DNA of 64,000 nt, taken from Accumulibacter sp. (GTDB lineage: Bacteria > Pseudomonadota > Gammaproteobacteria > Burkholderiales > Rhodocyclaceae). The notes below the pieces were generated by a model. It did not search any database, was not told the origin of the DNA, and saw nothing but the letters and a program-made list of their open reading frames with translations. Where the stretch lies: positions 306,271-370,270 of the forward strand of contig JACKLW010000008.1 in NCBI GenBank assembly GCA_024235715.1, written 5' to 3'. The translations under genes and the position numbers were made by a program. Below, piece by piece: positions 1-12,018 of this stretch (positions within the stretch are counted from its first letter, which is position 1; the number at the start of each line of letters is the position of its first letter).

Positions 1-495
1 ATGGGTATCCGGGTGGTGATGCTCACCGGCGACCATGCGGCAACGGCCGCGGCGATTGCCGACGAAGCCGGCATAGACGATTTTCGTGCCGGCATACTCC
101 CGGGCGAAAAAGCCAGTGCAGTCAATGCCCTGAAGACTGACGGCGCCGTCGTGGCCATGGTCGGCGATGGGATCAACGACGCGCCGGCACTGGCGGCTGC
201 GGATGTCAGCTTTGCCATCGGTGCCGGATCCGACGCCGCGATCGAGGCGGCCGATGTGACGCTGGTCCGCGGCGACCTCAACGGGATTGCCGATGCTGTC
301 CTTCTTTCGCGTGCCACGCTACGCAAAATCAGGCAGAATCTGTTTTCCGCGTTCATCTACAACGTGCTCGGGATACCACTGGCGGCACTGGGCATGCTCA
401 ATCCGGTGATTGCCGGGGCGGCGATGGCGATGAGTTCGGTCTCGGTGGTATCCAACTCCCTGCTCCTCAAGCGCTGGCGTCCCGGCGGTAGCTAG
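1..495 (+). CDS. copA: Cu(I)-exporting P1B-type ATPase, C-terminal part (cut by window start)
   Basis: This is the last 164 residues of a heavy-metal P-type ATPase that pumps copper out of the cytoplasm at the cost of ATP. The fragment starts inside the P/N domain region, with TGDHAATA and the hinge motif VGDGINDAP that coordinates Mg near the phosphorylated aspartate. It ends with the last two membrane helices. These carry YNVLGIP (the YNx4P pattern) and MAMSS (the MxxSS pattern), which are the signatures of the Cu(I)-selective P1B-1 group. The true start lies upstream of the window, so the ATG at position 1 is internal. A small metal-binding protein follows 91 nt downstream, as expected for a copper-efflux unit. 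Family and metal are seen in the motifs; the direction of transport is family knowledge. Confidence 0.93.
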   Translation: MGIRVVMLTGDHAATAAAIADEAGIDDFRAGILPGEKASAVNALKTDGAVVAMVGDGINDAPALAAADVSFAIGAGSDAAIEAADVTLVRGDLNGIADAVLLSRATLRKIRQNLFSAFIYNVLGIPLAALGMLNPVIAGAAMAMSSVSVVSNSLLLKRWRPGGS

Positions 496-586
496 CATCT
501 GCGACGGCGCGGCAGACTGACCAGCGGCTGACTGGAGCGAACGCCGCTGCCGATCGGCACCAGAAACGAATGATTGGGAAATCCGG

Positions 587-793
587 ATGGAAACGATTGC
601 AATTGATGTTGTCGGGATGCACTGCCAGGCTTGTGTGAAGAGCGTCAGCACCGCCATCCAGGCCTTGCCCGGGGTTGGCCGGGTTGAGGTCGCCCTCGAC
701 AGCGGTAAAGCGACGATCAGCTATGACCCGAGCGTGGCAAACATTGCCCAGCTTCGTGGCGCCATCGAAGAGGCTGGCTTTGACGTCGGCTGA
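587..793 (+). CDS. copZ: CopZ-like copper chaperone (single HMA domain)
   Basis: A 68-residue protein made of a single heavy-metal-associated domain with a ferredoxin-like fold. The metal site is GMHCQAC near residues 10-16 (CxxC), placed after the first beta strand as in CopZ and Atx1. The rest shows the usual pattern of PGV, then VEVALDSGKATISYDP, then a C-terminal EEAGFDV. It should bind Cu(I) in the cytoplasm and pass it to the ATPase whose end lies just upstream. There is no signal peptide or membrane segment. Length and layout are typical of the family, so function is well supported, though related domains can bind other soft metals. Confidence 0.87.
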   Translation: METIAIDVVGMHCQACVKSVSTAIQALPGVGRVEVALDSGKATISYDPSVANIAQLRGAIEEAGFDVG

Positions 794-863
794 GATACCT
801 CGTCGCTGGCCGCCGGCCAGCGAGCGACCGTAATACCCGCAATTTAGTCACCACCGGACTCCC

Positions 864-1976
864 ATGGCCAAGAAGAAGTCAAGAACCGACGAGCTCGATG
901 CTCCGGAAACCGGATTGGCGGAACCCGTCCGGCTCACTCAGTTTTCACATGGCGGCGGTTGCGGGTGCAAGATCGCTCCCGGTGTGCTCGAACAGATTCT
1001 CGGCAAGACGGCGCCAACCATCGTGCCAAAGCAGCTGCTGGTCGGCATCGAGACGAGCGACGACGCGGCCGTATATCAGCTGAACGCCGAGCAGGCGCTG
1101 GTGGCAACCACCGACTTCTTCATGCCGATCGTCGATGATCCCTTCGACTTCGGTTGCATCGCGGCGACCAACGCGCTCTCTGACGTCTATGCCATGGGTG
1201 GCGTACCGCTGCTGGCGCTGGCGGTTGTCGGAATGCCGGTCAACAAGCTACCGCTCGAAACCATCAAACGAATTCTTGACGGCGGCGAGTCGATCTGCGC
1301 GAAGGCCGGCATTCCGATTGCCGGCGGCCATACCATCGATTCGGTCGAACCGATCTACGGACTCGTCGCCATCGGTCTGGTGCATCCGGACAACCTCAAG
1401 CGCAACTCGGGTGCCCGCTCCGGCGACAAGTTGATTCTCGGCAAAGGCCTGGGCGTCGGCTTCTACAGCGCGGCGCTGAAGAAAGGCCTCCTGTCGGCGA
1501 CCGGCTACGCATCGATGATCGCCTCGACGACACAGCTCAATACGCCCGGCAGGGCCCTCGCCTGTCTCGCCGGCGTGCATGCGATGACCGACGTAACAGG
1601 CTTCGGCCTTGTCGGGCATCTGGTTGAAATCTGCAAGGCGTCCCGGGTTTCGGCAGTGATCGATTACGCCACCTTGCCGCTATTGGCCGGTGCTCTCGAT
1701 TACGCAGAAAAAGGCTGCATCACCGGGGCTTCCGAGCGCAACTGGGCGAGCTACGGGGACTACGTGGCCCGCCAGAAGACCCCTCTGACTGACGTCGAGC
1801 GGGCGTTGCTGACCGACCCGCAGACCAGCGGAGGCCTACTGATCGCCTGCGCCCCGGAAGTGGTCACCGAAGTCCTCTCGATTTTCCTCCAGGATGGCTT
1901 CGATCACGCCACGGTAATCGGCGAGGTGTCGGCTGGAAAAGCGCAGGTCTCAGTCGTCAGGGGCAATACGGGCTGA
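864..1976 (+). CDS. selD: Selenide, water dikinase
   Basis: SelD makes selenophosphate from selenide and ATP, the selenium donor for selenocysteine and for 2-selenouridine in tRNA. The 370-residue length is normal. The catalytic loop SHGGGCGCK gives Cys33 and Lys36, the equivalents of E. coli Cys17 and Lys20. The codon is TGC, so this is the Cys form and not a Sec form. Further family motifs are [30 protein letters not shown] and [10 protein letters not shown], ending with DPQTSGGLL. The ATG lies 70 nt after the CopZ-like gene. No selA, selB or selU is visible here, so which selenium pathway it serves cannot be read from the context. Confidence 0.96.
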   Translation: MAKKKSRTDELDAPETGLAEPVRLTQFSHGGGCGCKIAPGVLEQILGKTAPTIVPKQLLVGIETSDDAAVYQLNAEQALVATTDFFMPIVDDPFDFGCIAATNALSDVYAMGGVPLLALAVVGMPVNKLPLETIKRILDGGESICAKAGIPIAGGHTIDSVEPIYGLVAIGLVHPDNLKRNSGARSGDKLILGKGLGVGFYSAALKKGLLSATGYASMIASTTQLNTPGRALACLAGVHAMTDVTGFGLVGHLVEICKASRVSAVIDYATLPLLAGALDYAEKGCITGASERNWASYGDYVARQKTPLTDVERALLTDPQTSGGLLIACAPEVVTEVLSIFLQDGFDHATVIGEVSAGKAQVSVVRGNTG

Positions 1977-2092
1977 CGCTGACAGCCGGGCACGGCGAGA
2001 ACGGGCGCCTCCCGACACCGCTTGCGAACCGACGGCCGTCGGCGTCTGTCGGAAGGCGGCGCAGCAGCACTTCCTGCCCGCTGGGCCGAGAA

Positions 2093-3337
2093 TCAATCGA
2101 GGACGTGTGATACCAGCCCGTCGGCCAGCTTGGGCTCGAACCAGGTCGACTTTGGCGGCATCACCTGGCCTGCCTCGGCCACCGCCATCAGGTCTGCCAT
2201 CTGCGTTGGATACATCGCAAAGGCGACGGCCATCTCGCCACTATTCACCCGTCGTTCGAGCTCTGCCAGGCCGCGCATGCCGCCAACGAAATCGATGCGC
2301 GTGTCCCGGCGAAGATCGGTGATTCCCAGCAGCGGAGCGAGGATCTGATCGGCAAGCACCGAGACATCGAGGCGCCGCACCGGGTCGGCAGCGGGCAGCA
2401 GTCCGGGCAGCAGCTCGAGCCGATACCAGTTGCCTCCGAGATACATGCCGCACACGCCGGTGCGCTCGGGCTTGACGGGGCCTGTGGACGGGATGACGCG
2501 GTAACGCTCGCCAAGCGCGGCGAGAAATCCTTCCTCGCTCCGTCCGTTCAGGTCGCGTGCGACACGGTTGTAGTCCATGATTCGCATCTGCGACGCCGGG
2601 AAGATCACCGACAGGAAGAACTCGGCACTGTCCCTGGCATCAGCCTTGCCACGCCGCGCTGCAGCGACACGAGAAGCGGCCGCCGAGCGATGATGTCCGT
2701 CGGCGATATAAAGCGCCGGCATGGCGTCGAAGAGTGCCGTGAGACGCTCGACACTCTCGGCATCGTCGATTCCCCAGAGGGTATGTCTGATTCCGTCGTC
2801 AAGCGTCACATCGGTGACCGGCACAGTCGCGGCGGCCTGTCGGAGCAGTTCCGCGACGGTTTCGTCGTCGACACTCACCAGGAGCACCGGACCGGTTTGT
2901 GCATTCAGCGCCTCGATCTGCCGGACGCGGTCGTCTTCCTTGTCGGGACGTGTGAATTCATGCTTGCGGATCCGATTGCTGTCGTAGGCAGCGATCGAGG
3001 CAGCGGCCACCAGTCCGAGTTGGGCGTGTTCGCCCATCGTCAAACGATACGCGTAATAGCGTGGATGCGCGTCGCGGCAGAGAACGCCGCCATCAATCAG
3101 GCGCTGAAAGTTCTCGGCAGACCGGGCATATACTTCGGGCGCAAAGTGATCGATGTCCGGCGAAAGATCAATCTCGGCCTTGGAGACATGCAGGAAGGAC
3201 AACGGCTTGCCGTTCGCCGCAGCGCGCGCTTCTTCACTGGAAAGCACATCATAGGGGGGTGCAGCAACGGCCGCAGCATCCTCGCTGCGCGGGCGAAGGC
3301 CGGAAAACGGCTGAATCAGACGATGATCGAAAGACAA
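2093..3337 (-). CDS. DUF1015 family protein, TTG start
   Basis: A conserved cytosolic family of unknown biochemical role, sometimes annotated as a predicted kinase or HTH protein without experimental support. Conserved blocks include IQPFSGLRP at the N terminus, APPYDVLS, FLHVSKAEIDL, YYAYRL, KHEFTRPDKEDDR, YIADGHHR and a C-terminal region ending FEPKLADGLVSHVLD. The frame stays open upstream to a GTG at 3430 and passes an ATG at 3373. I chose the TTG at 3337 because AGGAG sits six bases before it and the product then starts MSFDHRLIQPF, as this family normally does (414 residues). It follows glgA on the same strand after about 290 nt, so cotranscription with the glycogen genes is possible but unproven. 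It converges with selD. Confidence 0.85.
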   Translation of the reverse strand: MSFDHRLIQPFSGLRPRSEDAAAVAAPPYDVLSSEEARAAANGKPLSFLHVSKAEIDLSPDIDHFAPEVYARSAENFQRLIDGGVLCRDAHPRYYAYRLTMGEHAQLGLVAAASIAAYDSNRIRKHEFTRPDKEDDRVRQIEALNAQTGPVLLVSVDDETVAELLRQAAATVPVTDVTLDDGIRHTLWGIDDAESVERLTALFDAMPALYIADGHHRSAAASRVAAARRGKADARDSAEFFLSVIFPASQMRIMDYNRVARDLNGRSEEGFLAALGERYRVIPSTGPVKPERTGVCGMYLGGNWYRLELLPGLLPAADPVRRLDVSVLADQILAPLLGITDLRRDTRIDFVGGMRGLAELERRVNSGEMAVAFAMYPTQMADLMAVAEAGQVMPPKSTWFEPKLADGLVSHVLD

Positions 3338-3630
3338 TGAGATCTCCTGTGGGAGTTGGATCGTGGAAGCCATGACCGCGGACTTCCACCCCTTGGCGAT
3401 GCCGTCTCGTGAAATGCCGTGACCAACCACGGCTCAGCGAGACTGGCGGAATGCGGCTGCCTCCTTGCGATTATAAGTGCACCCTCGGTTTCGCCAACGG
3501 CGTCGGCACAGCCGCTTGTTCCTTAATGATGTCCTGCCCGTCCGCCAGCCAAGCCGGAAAAGACGCGCCGCCGTCCCGACAGCAGGTGGCTGGTCACGGC
3601 AGCACGGCATGCGGCGACACGGAATCCCTG

Positions 3631-5073
3631 TCAGATGCTTCTATACAGCGCCTCATAGCGTATTGCGGAGTCATTCCAGGAAAAGTTCTGTGCCATGCCA
3701 CGCAACTGAATCTCCCGCCATGCCACGGCATCCTGGTAGAGCGCGCAGGCCCTGCCGATGCGTGCAGCCAGCTTGCGACTGCTGGCATCATCGAAAGTGA
3801 AACCGTTTGCGGTACCCGCTCTGATGTTTTCCGGCGTCGCGTCGATCACCGTGTCTGCCAGGCCGCCTACCCGCCGCACCAGCGGCAAGGTGCCGTAGCG
3901 CAGAGCATAGAGCTGTGTCAAACCGCAGGGCTCGAAACGCGACGGGACCAGCAGTATGTCGGCACCAGCCATGATGCGGTGCGACAAGGCCTCGTCATAG
4001 CCAAGATGTACTGACACGGCGTTGGGGTACGCCGTCGCCGCCGCTCGAAAAGCCGCTTCGATATCCGCCTCGCCACTGCCGATGACGACCAGTTGTGCGC
4101 CATCCGCCACCAGCGTCGGCAATGCACCAAGGACCAGGTCCATTCCCTTCTGCGAGGTCAATCGGCTGACGATCGCGAACAGTGGCGTCCTGGCGTGACG
4201 TGCGAAACCGAGATCAGCCTGCAGCCGGAGCTTGCAGACCGTTTTTCCGCGCAGGCGTCCGGCGCTGTAATTCCTTGGCAGGGCGCCGTTCGTACTCGCA
4301 TCCCAGACCGAATAGTCGACACCATTCAGGATCCCGGAAAGGTCGCCACCGCGACCACGCAGCACGCCATCCAGTCCCCAGCCAAACTCGGCGGTACAGA
4401 TTTCTCGGGCGTATGTCGGACTGACCGCATTCACGCGCTTCGCATGCACCAGAGCGGCCTTCATGAACGACAACTGCCCATGGAACTCGATCCCGCTCTG
4501 ATCGGCACCGGAAATCTGCAAGCCGAGGTCATGGTGGTAGTCGAGAGGAAAGAGACCACGGAAAGAGAGGTTGTGAATGGTGAACACGGTGGCCGTGTTC
4601 AGTGCCGGGTTCTGGGCGATATAGGCAGGTGCCAGCCCTGCATGCCAGTCGTGGGCATGTACGACTTCCGGCTGCCAGTGTCGATCAAGTTCTCCGGCAG
4701 CCAGGTGCGCAGCGACCCAGCCAAGAAGGGCAAAGCGCCGATGATTGTCACGCCAGTCACAGCCGTCGGGACCAAGATAGGGATTGCCGTCGCGCCGGTA
4801 AAGAAAAGGCGCATCAATGACATAGGCGAGCAAACCACTGTCCGGCAGGCGACCCAGGCGCAGCGTGATGACCGCGGCGCCGAATGCCGGACCAAAGCGT
4901 ATTACCTGCTTCAGATCGCTCACGCCATTGAGAATGGCCGGCATTCCGGGCAGCAGCACGCGGACGTCCAGCCCGCGTGCTGCCAGGGCCGCCGGCAGGG
5001 CGGCCACGACGTCGGCAAGACCGCCGGTCTTGACCAGCGGATAGACCTCCGCAGCAGCGTGCAGGATGCGCAC
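3631..5073 (-). CDS. glgA: Glycogen (starch) synthase
   Basis: A GT5-family glycosyltransferase that adds glucose from ADP-glucose to the non-reducing end of alpha-1,4-glucan. The 480 residues are typical for bacterial GlgA. The N terminus has KTGGLADV, the ADP-glucose-binding loop. [11 protein letters not shown] and [10 protein letters not shown] follow in the first Rossmann domain. SRLTSQKG opens the second domain, and [17 protein letters not shown] carries the catalytic glutamate and nucleotide site near the C terminus. The start codon is GTG at 5073. It lies 23 nt after glgC on the same strand, the last of four consecutive genes leading from glucose-6-phosphate to glycogen. No branching enzyme is next to it. 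Confidence 0.97.
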   Translation of the reverse strand: MRILHAAAEVYPLVKTGGLADVVAALPAALAARGLDVRVLLPGMPAILNGVSDLKQVIRFGPAFGAAVITLRLGRLPDSGLLAYVIDAPFLYRRDGNPYLGPDGCDWRDNHRRFALLGWVAAHLAAGELDRHWQPEVVHAHDWHAGLAPAYIAQNPALNTATVFTIHNLSFRGLFPLDYHHDLGLQISGADQSGIEFHGQLSFMKAALVHAKRVNAVSPTYAREICTAEFGWGLDGVLRGRGGDLSGILNGVDYSVWDASTNGALPRNYSAGRLRGKTVCKLRLQADLGFARHARTPLFAIVSRLTSQKGMDLVLGALPTLVADGAQLVVIGSGEADIEAAFRAAATAYPNAVSVHLGYDEALSHRIMAGADILLVPSRFEPCGLTQLYALRYGTLPLVRRVGGLADTVIDATPENIRAGTANGFTFDDASSRKLAARIGRACALYQDAVAWREIQLRGMAQNFSWNDSAIRYEALYRSI

Positions 5074-5096
5074 GGACGACTACTGCGCCGACTGCC

Positions 5097-6365
5097 TCAA
5101 GTGAGCCGGTCGAGCATTTTCTGCGTAATCAGCGTAATGCCGTTCTCCGTATACCGGAAACGACGCGCATCATCGTCCGGGTCTTCGCCGACCACCATGC
5201 CGGGCGGGATCTCACAGGCGCTGTCGACAACGCAGCGACTCAGACGGGCGCGCGACCCGATGACGGTATCGGGAAGCAGCACCGACAGGTTCACCCTGGC
5301 GTAGGAATGGACGCGGGAACTGGAGAACAGCAGCGAACGGTTTATTTCGCCGGAAACGATACAGCCGCCGGAAACCGTGGACTCGATGGCCGTGCCACGC
5401 CGATCAAGATGGTTGTGCACGAATTTGGCCGGCGGCAACTGCTGTTGATAGGTCCAAACCGGCCAGTTGCTGTCATAGAGATTGAGCGCCGGAACCGTGG
5501 CGGTCAGATCGATGTTGGCATCCCAGTAGGCGTCGATCGTTCCGGCGTCGCGCCAGTAGTGTTCCCGGAAAGGTTCATCGGGTGCCATGACACAGCTGCG
5601 CGAAAACGAGTGTGCTACCGCACAGCGGTTGGCCACGGCGCGCGGGATGATGTCCTTGCCGAAATCATGATTGGAAGTATTGTCGGCAATATCGCGGGCC
5701 AGTTCCGAGTACAGGTACTTGGCATTGAAGACATAGACGCCCATGCTGCACAGCGACATCTCCGGATTGCCCGGCATCGGCGGTGGATCGGCAGGCTTCT
5801 CGATGAAGTCGGTGATCATGCCGTTTTCATCGACGGCGACGATACCGAAACCACTGGCCTCCTTGCGCGGCACCTCGATGCAGGCAACAGTGCATTCTGC
5901 GCCGCTCTCGACGTGATCCACCAGCATGATGCCGTAGTTCATCTTGTAGACGTGGTCGCCGGCCAGGATCACCACGTATTCGGGTGCCGGGTTATAGGTC
6001 TCGAGGATGTCGATGTTCTGGTAAACGGCGTCGGCCGTACCCCGATACCAGGATTCCTCGTCAATCCGCTGCTGCGCCGGAAGCAGGTCGACGAACTCGT
6101 TGACTTCGCCGTGCAGGAAGCTCCAGCCACGCTGCAGGTGGCGCAAGAGGCTGTGCGATTTGTACTGGGTCACCACACCGACGCGTCGAAGCTGCGAATT
6201 GACGCAGTTCGACAACGCGAAATCGATGATCCGGAACTTGCCACCGAAATGTACCGCCGGTTTGGCGCGGCGATCGGTCAGTTCGTGCAAGCGACTGCCG
6301 CGCCCGCCAGCGAGGACCAAGGCTATCGCCTTGCGGGACAACTGGAATGTTCTCCTTTCAACCAT
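5097..6365 (-). CDS. glgC: Glucose-1-phosphate adenylyltransferase (ADP-glucose pyrophosphorylase)
   Basis: GlgC converts glucose-1-phosphate and ATP to ADP-glucose and pyrophosphate, the committed and usually allosterically controlled step of bacterial glycogen synthesis. The 422-residue protein has the nucleotidyltransferase signature [15 protein letters not shown], then [45 protein letters not shown] and the sugar-binding [18 protein letters not shown]. The C-terminal part has the beta-helix pattern [20 protein letters not shown] lies eight bases before the ATG. It sits between pgm (64 nt) and glgA (23 nt) on the same strand. Effector specificity cannot be read from the sequence alone. Confidence 0.97.
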   Translation of the reverse strand: MVERRTFQLSRKAIALVLAGGRGSRLHELTDRRAKPAVHFGGKFRIIDFALSNCVNSQLRRVGVVTQYKSHSLLRHLQRGWSFLHGEVNEFVDLLPAQQRIDEESWYRGTADAVYQNIDILETYNPAPEYVVILAGDHVYKMNYGIMLVDHVESGAECTVACIEVPRKEASGFGIVAVDENGMITDFIEKPADPPPMPGNPEMSLCSMGVYVFNAKYLYSELARDIADNTSNHDFGKDIIPRAVANRCAVAHSFSRSCVMAPDEPFREHYWRDAGTIDAYWDANIDLTATVPALNLYDSNWPVWTYQQQLPPAKFVHNHLDRRGTAIESTVSGGCIVSGEINRSLLFSSSRVHSYARVNLSVLLPDTVIGSRARLSRCVVDSACEIPPGMVVGEDPDDDARRFRYTENGITLITQKMLDRLT

Positions 6366-6429
6366 CTTCTATACCCCTTTTCATGCTTCATTCACTGCAT
6401 CTGGCGGCCAACACAGTCACCACCAGTCT

Positions 6430-8127
<1,698 letters not shown>

Positions 8128-9762
8128 TCATGCGAGATGCTGCCGTGTGAAGTCCAGCAGCCCTTGCGTCGACGCGTCGAGCTTTGTCGCCAGCCGCGCA
8201 TCGCTCACCGCCGGCAGGATGCTGCTGGCCACCGCCTTGCCAAGCTCGACGCCCCATTGGTCGAAGGAATTGAGCCCCCAGATGATGCCTTGCACGAACA
8301 CCTTGTGCTCGTAGAGTGCAACCAGGGCGCCAAGTGTTTGCGGATCGAGTCGTGAAAGCATCAGTGTGGACGAAGGCTGGTTGCCGGCAAAAACCTTGTG
8401 CGGCAGAAGCGCCGCAAGCGCTGCTCCCGACATGCTGCGGCTGAGTTCGCTGCGGGCCTCGTCCTCGGTCTTGCCGAATGCCAGGGCCGCACTCTGCGCA
8501 AAGCAGTTGGCCAGCAGTGCTTCCTGATGCCCGGGCAGCGGGAAATCGGAACGTGCGGCAGCGATGAAATCGCAGGGCACCAGCCGGCCACCCTGGTGGA
8601 GCAGCTGGAAGAAAGCGTGCTGGCCATTGTTGCCGAGTTCACCCCAGACGATCGGGTTCGTCGCCTGTGCGACTGGCTGACCATCGATGCCGACAGACTT
8701 GCCGTTGCTCTCCATTTCGAGCTGTTGCAGGAAAGAGGGGAAATAGCGCAGAGACTCGTTGTAGGGCAATACGGCGTTGGTCGTCGCACCCAGGAAGTCG
8801 GTGTTCCAGATCCCGATCAGGGCCATCACCACGGGCAGGTTGCGCTCGAACGGCGTAGTGCGGAAGTGCTCGTCCATCCGCTCGGCACCGGCGAGCAACT
8901 CCGCGTAGGCGTGCGGACCGATGGCGATCATCAGTGCCAGACCAACCGCCGACCACAGCGAAAAACGCCCGCCGACCCAGTCCCAAAGCGGAAACACGGA
9001 CTCCTTGTTGATCCCGAAATCGACTGCACGCTCGGGTTTGGCCGTCAACGCGGCGAAATGCCGGGCGACCGCCGCGGCATCACCCAGATTGGCTACCAGC
9101 CAGTCACGCGCTGTCTGCGCATTGAGCATCGTTTCCTGAGTAGTAAAGGTCTTGCTGGCGACCAGGAAAAGCGTCGTGCGCGGATCAAGAGTCTGCAGGA
9201 GCGGCGCCAGTTGTGCGCTGTCGAGGTTTGAGACGTAATGCACGGCCAGTGCCGGATGCGAGATCGAGCGCAGCGCGTAGGCGAGCATTTTCGGTCCGAG
9301 ATCGGAACCACCGATGCCGATATTGACGACCGTGCGAATCGGCATGCCGGTGAAACCAAGTGCCTCCCCGGAGCGGATCTTCTCCGCGAAGGCAGCCATA
9401 CGCTGGCGTGTGGGCAGAACCTCGGCCATGACGTCCAGATCAGCGCTGGGGAACGGCGCAGCCGATCGCCGCAAGGCGACGTGCAGCACCGCTCGATCCT
9501 CGCTGACATTGATCTTCTCACCGCCGAACATGCGGGTCGTCGCTTCGGCAAGCCCGGCTTCCCTGGTCAATTCGACCAGCAGGGCCAGGGTTGTCGAATC
9601 CATGCGCTGTTTCGAGAAGTCGAAGAGGAGCCCTTCGAAGCCGAGTGATAGCGCTGCGACGCGATTTGGGTCGCGGGCAAACAGCTCTCTGAGATGCACC
9701 GGCGAGAGAGATTGCCGGTGCGCTTCGATCGCCTTCCAGGCGGCTGTGGCGGTGATGTTCAT
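8128..9762 (-). CDS. pgi: Glucose-6-phosphate isomerase
   Basis: Pgi interconverts fructose-6-phosphate and glucose-6-phosphate, linking gluconeogenesis or glycolysis with the glycogen branch. Family motifs are NIGIGGSDLGPKM, a SIS-type VASKTFTTQETM, WDWVGGRFSLWSAVG (PROSITE-type signature 1), and GNQPSSTLML with the C-terminal GLNSFDQWGVELGK (signature 2). An upstream in-frame ATG at 9798 would add 12 residues. I prefer the ATG at 9762 because MNITATAAWKAI is the usual family start, although neither has a strong Shine-Dalgarno (544 residues from 9762). It is the first gene of the minus-strand block pgi-pgm-glgC-glgA. Confidence 0.95.
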   Translation of the reverse strand: MNITATAAWKAIEAHRQSLSPVHLRELFARDPNRVAALSLGFEGLLFDFSKQRMDSTTLALLVELTREAGLAEATTRMFGGEKINVSEDRAVLHVALRRSAAPFPSADLDVMAEVLPTRQRMAAFAEKIRSGEALGFTGMPIRTVVNIGIGGSDLGPKMLAYALRSISHPALAVHYVSNLDSAQLAPLLQTLDPRTTLFLVASKTFTTQETMLNAQTARDWLVANLGDAAAVARHFAALTAKPERAVDFGINKESVFPLWDWVGGRFSLWSAVGLALMIAIGPHAYAELLAGAERMDEHFRTTPFERNLPVVMALIGIWNTDFLGATTNAVLPYNESLRYFPSFLQQLEMESNGKSVGIDGQPVAQATNPIVWGELGNNGQHAFFQLLHQGGRLVPCDFIAAARSDFPLPGHQEALLANCFAQSAALAFGKTEDEARSELSRSMSGAALAALLPHKVFAGNQPSSTLMLSRLDPQTLGALVALYEHKVFVQGIIWGLNSFDQWGVELGKAVASSILPAVSDARLATKLDASTQGLLDFTRQHLA

Positions 9763-10042
9763 GGTCGGTAAACGCTCATTTGTAAGTGATCGGGCCATCG
9801 GAAAATAGCCGGCTGGCGAGGCTTGCGATGAAATATGACAACATATGCTGTTCCGGTTATCAGCTTGCCAGAATGCTCCGAAGAACGCAAAAAATAGTGA
9901 TCAACGACAGCTTGCAGGAACCCTGGCAAGAGCACTGCCGGGAAGGCCCGGACAGCATCTCCGATCGACGCGGGTCACCGCTTCCCGACGGTCGCCCGCA
10001 CGCTGTCCGCACCAGGCGGATTGTGCCGGGCACAGGGAGAAG

Positions 10043-10444
10043 TCAGGCGGCGCGGTTTCGCAGTCTGTCAGCGAAAGGCTTGTCTTCCTCGGCGATATGG
10101 CGCTCAAACCAGTACTCGGCATAGCGCAGGAAGGAATGCACATCCTGCGAACCGTCATGCACGGCGGCGAGTGCCCTGCGCAGCATGTGCAGGTTCTGGT
10201 CGTGGACGCGGGCGTGATCGGCAAAATCGACGCCGCGTTCTCGCGCTACGCTCTCTTCACTGGCGAAATGCCACTCCAGATAGTCGAGCAGGTCGTGACA
10301 CTCTTCAAAGGAGACGGGCCCGGTTCCGAAGGATGCCCTCTTGAGCGCCTCGATACGGCGAAAAATTTCCTCGTGCTGAACATCAATCTCAGGCAGATCG
10401 ATCAACAGAGCCGCTGGCAACAAACCGGTAAGGGTGTACTCCAT
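10043..10444 (-). CDS. Bacteriohemerythrin (first of two)
   Basis: A 133-residue single-domain hemerythrin that should bind O2 at a non-heme di-iron site. The ligand pattern is visible in order: DVQHEEIF (His24 and nearby acidic residues), YLEWHFASEE, HARVHDQN, and WFERHIAEEDKPF. No membrane helix or fused sensor domain is present, so it is a soluble single-domain form like those used for oxygen storage or delivery in microaerobic bacteria. GGAG precedes the ATG by seven bases. It stands alone between pgi and imuB and shares the SFLRYAExWFERHI core with the second copy at 20182-20643. Confidence 0.94.
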   Translation of the reverse strand: MEYTLTGLLPAALLIDLPEIDVQHEEIFRRIEALKRASFGTGPVSFEECHDLLDYLEWHFASEESVARERGVDFADHARVHDQNLHMLRRALAAVHDGSQDVHSFLRYAEYWFERHIAEEDKPFADRLRNRAA

Positions 10445-10533
10445 GGTCAGGCTCCGCAGGTGAACGACCGATGTGCAACAATAAGCATATTATAAAAAGG
10501 GTGATCATAAAGCACCAGTTAAATCGGTCTCCT

Positions 10534-12018
10534 TCAGGCAAACACCCCATGCAGAAACCACCCTCTCCGGCAGCGAAAGATCCATAACCACTCGCCGCGC
10601 ATGGAAAGCGCCACGAAGTAGTCGCGACGCACATCCCCGAGCGTATCGGGCTCGTTCGCATCCCACCAGCCACTTTCGATTCGCTCGGGGCCGGCGAGCA
10701 GTCGCAAGGAACCAGCGCACTGCGGCCGACCGGACATTTCGCGCAAAGCCTGCGGCCGGGCCAGCAGCCACAAGGGACGCGGGCCAGGCCCTGAATCCGA
10801 CATGGCGGAGGCCGCCAACAAGTTCGTCGATGACTTTTCTCCCGCCAGCAGATTGGCGGGGACGGCTCGCGAAGCATTCTCCGGACGATGCTCGGCTACT
10901 GTCGAAAGCGCATGCACGCTGCCATTGCCGAGGCGCGCCTGCAGGCGCTCGACCAGTGCCGCCAGCGAATCACCACCAGCGCCGTCGTCACGCTTGCCGA
11001 ACAGGCCGGACGTACGTCCTGGAAGCGTTTCCAGCGCCTCGGCCCGCAAGCTGATCGACTCGACGGCGGTGGGCAATTCGAGCCGCTGCAGGCGCTCGAC
11101 GAGGACTCTGGTGATCCGTTCAGGGTCACGCGTAAGCGAGCCAAAACCGAGGGTCATGACGGTGGCCGGGCACGGCCGCGCAACACCTTCATGCGCAAAC
11201 TCGAAGCAACATTCACTGATGCCCCCGGCACGGGCTGCAAGCCAGCCACACAGGGTGGCGATCAGGCGACGCCCGGCAAAACCGAGAGCGATCGCATTCT
11301 CGATCCGCGCCGGCAGTTCCAGCCGTTCGGCAAAGCGCTCCGGAAAAACAAAGCGTGCCCGGGGGTCTGGCAACTCCCCGAGCGCACGCGCCAGATCAGC
11401 GACAAAAGCGGCGCCGAGCCGACGCGCCAGGCCCGCACGTGGCAAGCGGAGCACATCGCCGAGCAGGCGCGTACCAAAACTTCTGAGGCGTGCCTGGTTC
11501 TGTCGCGAAAGATCGAGGACCGCCAGCGGCAATCTGCCAAGACGCTGTGGCAATTGATTGACCTCGAGACAGGGCATGTCGTCACCGGCCAATGCCAACC
11601 ACTGTGCGGCGAGTGGCGTTGGCGCCAGCGCCGCCTGGGCGACGAAACCCTGCTCGGCACAGCCAGCCACGACGCGTTCGAAGAGAACCGCGGCGCCACC
11701 GAAGAGACGTAGCGATGCAGCGACTTCCAGCAGCAGCGTCCGGGGTGGCAGACAGCAGATTTCCGAAGTAAACCCGCCTGCCCAGCAGGCGAGCCGGGTC
11801 AAGGCTGCCTGTTCACGCTCGATATCACGCTCCTGCACGGCCAGAGTGGGTAAAAACGCCCACGCCTCGGCCAGTCGCAGCCCGGGCATCACGCCAGCCG
11901 AAGCCGCCGCCTGATCGGCGACGACGATACGTTCACGGCTGATGATGGCGCTAGGCGACGGCAGGCTGGGAAAGACTTCGAGCGGCAGGCGCGGCAGGTA
12001 CAGGACAAGCCAGAGCAT
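10534..12018 (-). CDS. imuB: ImuB, Y-family-like translesion synthesis protein
   Basis: ImuB is a catalytically inactive relative of Y-family polymerases that links ImuA and the sliding clamp to the error-prone polymerase DnaE2 during SOS mutagenesis. The N terminus reads MLWLVLYLPRLPLEVF, where active polymerases have the catalytic acidic motif DxDxFFxxVE, so catalysis is not expected. Later blocks fit the family, such as AAASAGVMPGLRLAEA, LLLEVAASLRLFGG and the C-terminal AGPERIESGWWD and RDYFVALSMRGEWLWIFR. Length is 494 residues. Its start overlaps the end of imuA by 68 bases, implying coupled translation. No dnaE2 follows; the next gene is a bacteriohemerythrin. Confidence 0.92.
   Translation of the reverse strand: MLWLVLYLPRLPLEVFPSLPSPSAIISRERIVVADQAAASAGVMPGLRLAEAWAFLPTLAVQERDIEREQAALTRLACWAGGFTSEICCLPPRTLLLEVAASLRLFGGAAVLFERVVAGCAEQGFVAQAALAPTPLAAQWLALAGDDMPCLEVNQLPQRLGRLPLAVLDLSRQNQARLRSFGTRLLGDVLRLPRAGLARRLGAAFVADLARALGELPDPRARFVFPERFAERLELPARIENAIALGFAGRRLIATLCGWLAARAGGISECCFEFAHEGVARPCPATVMTLGFGSLTRDPERITRVLVERLQRLELPTAVESISLRAEALETLPGRTSGLFGKRDDGAGGDSLAALVERLQARLGNGSVHALSTVAEHRPENASRAVPANLLAGEKSSTNLLAASAMSDSGPGPRPLWLLARPQALREMSGRPQCAGSLRLLAGPERIESGWWDANEPDTLGDVRRDYFVALSMRGEWLWIFRCRRGWFLHGVFA

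Noticed and set aside
864-1976. Selenocysteine form of SelD
   Set aside because: The catalytic codon is TGC (Cys33), not an in-frame TGA.
2029-2042. Perfect 14-base palindrome (CCGACGGCCGTCGG) between selD and DUF1015 as terminator
   Set aside because: There is no T-tract on either strand and no loop; it is short and of a kind expected in GC-rich DNA.
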